Below are positions 62,062 to 64,000 of a DNA stretch of 64,000 nt, piece after piece. The DNA comes from Harmonia axyridis (Eukaryota; Arthropoda; Insecta; Coleoptera; Coccinellidae). Location of the stretch: the NCBI RefSeq assembly GCF_914767665.1, contig NC_059502.1:43139812-43203811 (forward strand). Direction: 5' to 3'. The position numbers were made by a program, and so were the translations under genes. Position 1 is the first letter of the stretch. The number at the start of each line of letters is the position of its first letter. The notes beneath the pieces are model-generated. The model made no database searches. It saw nothing but the letters and a program-made list of their open reading frames with translations, and had not been told where the DNA came from.

Positions 62062-62617
62062 TTATACCAAAGTGGTTTCCTTAGACACGCGTGTCAAGCT
62101 TTCGTCCCTGTGCAATACGATGAAAAGTGTTAAAATGAGAAACATTGAAGAAAATAACAAACGAATGAAATCAACAACAGAAGTCAGTCGTGCATTGGTG
62201 GTTACAGCAGCAATTGACCTTACCACGTGGGAGATTATAGCTACCTGCGTGACATCCGAGTCCAAGAAAATCAACAATGTGGAACGGCTTACTTGGATAA
62301 TTGTTCATTAAACAAAAAGAATTCAATAAGAACAGTCCCTTATACCAAAGTCGTATCCTTAGACACGCGTGTCAAGCTTTCGTCCCTGTGCAATACGATG
62401 AAAAGTGTTAGAATGAGAAACATTGAAGAAAATAACAAACGAATGAAATCAACAACAGAAGTCAGTCGTGCATTTGTGGTTACAGCAGCAATTGACCTTA
62501 CCACGTAAAAGATAATAGCTACCTGCGTGTCATCCGAGTCCAAGAAAATCAACAATGTGGAATGGCTTACTTGGATAATTGTTCATTAAACAAAAAGAAG
62601 GGAATAAGAACAGTCCC

Positions 62618-62895
62618 TTATACCAAAGTGGTTTCCTTAGACACGCGTGTCAAGCTTTCGTCCCTGTGCAATACGATGAAAAGTGTTAGAATGAGAAACA
62701 TTGAAGAAAATAACAAACGAATGAAATCAACAACAGAAGTCAGTCGTGCATTTGTGGTTACAGCAGCAATTGACCTTACCACGTGGGAGATTATAGCTAC
62801 CTGCGTGACATCCGAGTCCAAGAAAATCAACAATGTGGAACGGCTTACTTGGATAATTGTTCATTAAACAAAAAGAATTGAATAAGAACAGTCCC
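62618..62895 (+). repeat. Representative 278-bp monomer with internal landmarks
   Basis: This unit serves as the coordinate standard. It has 52 C and 57 G (39% G+C) and 10 CpG. Landmarks by offset are: ttataccaaagtggtttcc at 1-19; 12-bp palindrome GACACGCGTGTC at 23-34; HindIII AAGCTT at 35-40; cgtccctgtgcaatacgatg at 43-62; an A-rich stretch (gaaaataacaaacgaatg) near 88-107; a well conserved stretch cagaagtcagtcgtgcattt near 117-136; CACGTG at 163-168; gcgtgacatccgag near 187-200; and an A-rich linker near 245-265. Because 278 is not a multiple of three, any reading frame shifts at each monomer boundary. Confidence 0.95.
62640..62651. other. 12-bp perfect palindrome GACACGCGTGTC (example copy)
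   Basis: The 12 bases equal their own reverse complement. The same place in other monomers reads GACACGTGTGTC (CACGTG core), GACACCTGTGTC, GACACCTTTGTC, GATACGCGTGTC or GACACGTGTGCC, so only the CGCG form is fully symmetric. The T form differs from the CGCG form by one C-to-T change at a CpG. The CGCG form also creates an MluI site (ACGCGT). A protein-binding or dyad-structure role is inference only. Confidence 0.85.
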
Positions 62896-64000
62896 TTATA
62901 CCAAAGTCGTATCCTTTGACACGTGTGTCAAGCTTTCGTCCCTGTGCAATACGATGAAAAGTGTTAGAATGAGAAACATTGAAGGAAATAACAAACAAAT
63001 GAAATCAACAACAGAAGTCAGTCGTGCATTTGTGGTTACAGCAGCAATTGACCTCACCACGTTACAGATTATAGCTACCTGCGTGTCATCCGAGTCCAAG
63101 AAAATCAACAATGTGGACTGGCTTACTTGGATAATTGATCATCATACAGAAAGAAGGGAATAAGAACAGTCCCTTATACCGATGTGGTTTCCATAGACAC
63201 GTGTGTCAAGCTTTCGTCCCTGTGCAATACGATGAAAAGTGTTAGAATGAGAAACATTGAAGGAAATAACAAACAAATGAAATCAACATTAGAAGTCAGT
63301 CGTGCATTTGTGGTTACAGCAGCAATTGACCTTACCACGTGGGAGATTATAGCTACCTGCGTGACATCCGAGTCCAAGATAATCAACAATGTGGAATGGC
63401 CTACTTGGATAATTGTTGATTAAACAAAAAAAAGAGAATAAGAACATTCCCTTCTACCAAAGTGGTTTCTTTAGACACGTGTGTCAAGCTTTCGTCCCTT
63501 TGCAATACGATGAGAAGTGTTAGAATGAGAAACATTGAAGGAAATAACAAACAAATGAAATCAACATTAGAAGTCAGTCGTGCATTTGTGGTTACAGCAG
63601 CAATTGACCTTACCACGTGGGAGATAATAGCTACCTGCGTGACATCCGAGTCCAAGAAAATCAACAATGTGGAATGGCCTACTTGAATAATTGTTGATTA
63701 AACAAAAAAAAATAAGAACAGTCCCTTATACCAGAGTGGTTTCCTTAGACACGTGTGTCAAGCTTTCGTCCCTGTGCAATACGATGAAAAGTGTTAGAAT
63801 GAGAAACATAGAAGGAAATAACAATCGAATGAAATCAACAACAGAAGTTAGTCGTGCATTTGTGGTTACAGCAGCAATTGACCTTACCACGTGGGAGATG
63901 ATAGCTACCAGCGTGACATCCGAGTCCAAGAAAATCAACAATGTGGAATGGCTTACTTGGATAATTGTTGATTGAACAAAAAAAAGGGAATAAGAACAGT

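Larger units (their letters stand above)
62062..63173 (+). repeat. 4-mer duplication, copy 2
   Basis: This copy is identical to copy 1 apart from gcattggtgg (62197) and atcctttgac (62917) here and the two private bases in copy 1. Only four differences in about 1.3 kb mark a recent event. The EcoRI site is at 62319. Confidence 0.87.
1..64000 (+). repeat. Tandem satellite array, 278-bp monomer, fills the window
   Basis: The same unit repeats head to tail from first to last base with no interruption. Monomer length is 278 bp in about nine cases of ten; the rest range from 242 to 281 bp, mostly through A-tract length changes in the linker. All units share one orientation, so strand is only the chosen reading direction. 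Adjacent monomers differ at several to about 30 positions, while monomers one higher-order period apart are often identical. That is the classic sign of unequal exchange working on multi-monomer blocks. The array extends past both ends, so its true size is unknown. By family analogy (inference) it is centromeric or heterochromatic satellite. I do not recognise it as a named family. Confidence 0.98.
60672..64000 (+). repeat. 13-mer repeat, copy E4, with internal 4-mer duplication
   Basis: Starts are 60672, 60950, 61228, 61506, 61784, 62062, 62340, 62618, 62896, 63174, 63452 and 63726. The last unit is cut three bases or so before its end by the window. The order follows E3, but the four units 60950-62061 occur twice. 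After them 63174, 63452 and 63726 resume as 58737, 59015 and 59289. The last has a private aacaatcg (63824). Confidence 0.87.

Noticed and set aside
62618..62895. CENP-B box in the ctttcgtccctgtgcaat stretch
   Set aside because: Only TTCG fits. The required downstream A and CGGG are absent on this strand, and no variant among the monomers restores them.
1..64000. CRISPR array
   Set aside because: The repeat is 278 bp with no unique spacers; whole monomers are copied, and no cas-like gene is present.
1..64000. Transposable element or retroelement remnant, including terminal repeats or target duplications
   Set aside because: No unique flanks, no internal coding region, no inverted or long terminal repeats other than the monomers themselves.
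1..64000. rRNA, tRNA, 5S or telomeric repeats as satellite source
   Set aside because: I see no telomere-like short repeat, no tRNA-like arms with A and B boxes, and no rRNA core words in the monomer.

Overview
The whole 64 kb window is one uninterrupted head-to-tail satellite DNA array. I count 230 monomers after a 167-bp partial one at the left edge, almost all 278 bp long, and every one lies in the same orientation. I see no gene, RNA gene, transposon, CRISPR array or unique sequence anywhere. One counted monomer (62618-62895) is 39% G+C. Almost every monomer carries one AAGCTT (HindIII) site, so this would appear as a HindIII ladder satellite. A long homogeneous array with higher-order structure points to a eukaryote and to a centromeric, pericentromeric or other heterochromatic block. 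I do not recognise the family and cannot name the species. CpG is not depleted (observed/expected about 0.94 in the counted monomer), which argues mildly against a heavily methylated vertebrate or plant satellite.

In this annotation the monomer phase starts at the 'ttatacc' word. Useful landmarks by offset are: a CACGTG-like core at 25-30 inside a 12-bp near-palindrome (23-34); HindIII at 35-40; a second CACGTG at 163-168; and an A-rich linker at about 245-265. Monomers fall into recognisable types by a few linked sites: the 25-30 core (CACGTG, CACGCG, CACCTG), the 163-168 box (cacgtggg, cacgtaaa, cacgttac) and the linker (gatcattatacag, gttcattaaac, gttgattaaac or gttgattgaac, gttgatcaaac).

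Layout: 1-3495 (A) has A-tract linkers. 3496-28471 (B) is rich in gatcattatacag linkers and holds 7-, 9-, 6-, 8- and 12-monomer higher-order repeats. 28472-33475 (C) is rich in CACCTG/ttcctg monomers. 33476-36527 (D) returns to the A-tract type. 36528-44578 repeats C then D, because C+D is a 21-monomer, 5832-bp higher-order repeat present in nearly two full copies. 44579-52644 (E) is a 13-monomer repeat of about 3.6 kb. 52645-56512 is a third, internally deleted copy of C+D. 56513-64000 is E again, ending in a recent 4-monomer duplication.

The interest therefore lies in how the array evolved: nested and overlapping unequal-exchange duplications, chimeric monomers at their joints, patchy replacement inside otherwise near-identical copies, a possible half-monomer (about 139 bp) ancestry, and a variable palindromic CACGTG core. 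Open reading frames recur in every monomer on both strands but look like by-products of the repeat, not genes. All comparisons were made by eye, so block edges are the nearest differing bases I noticed and identities are approximate.
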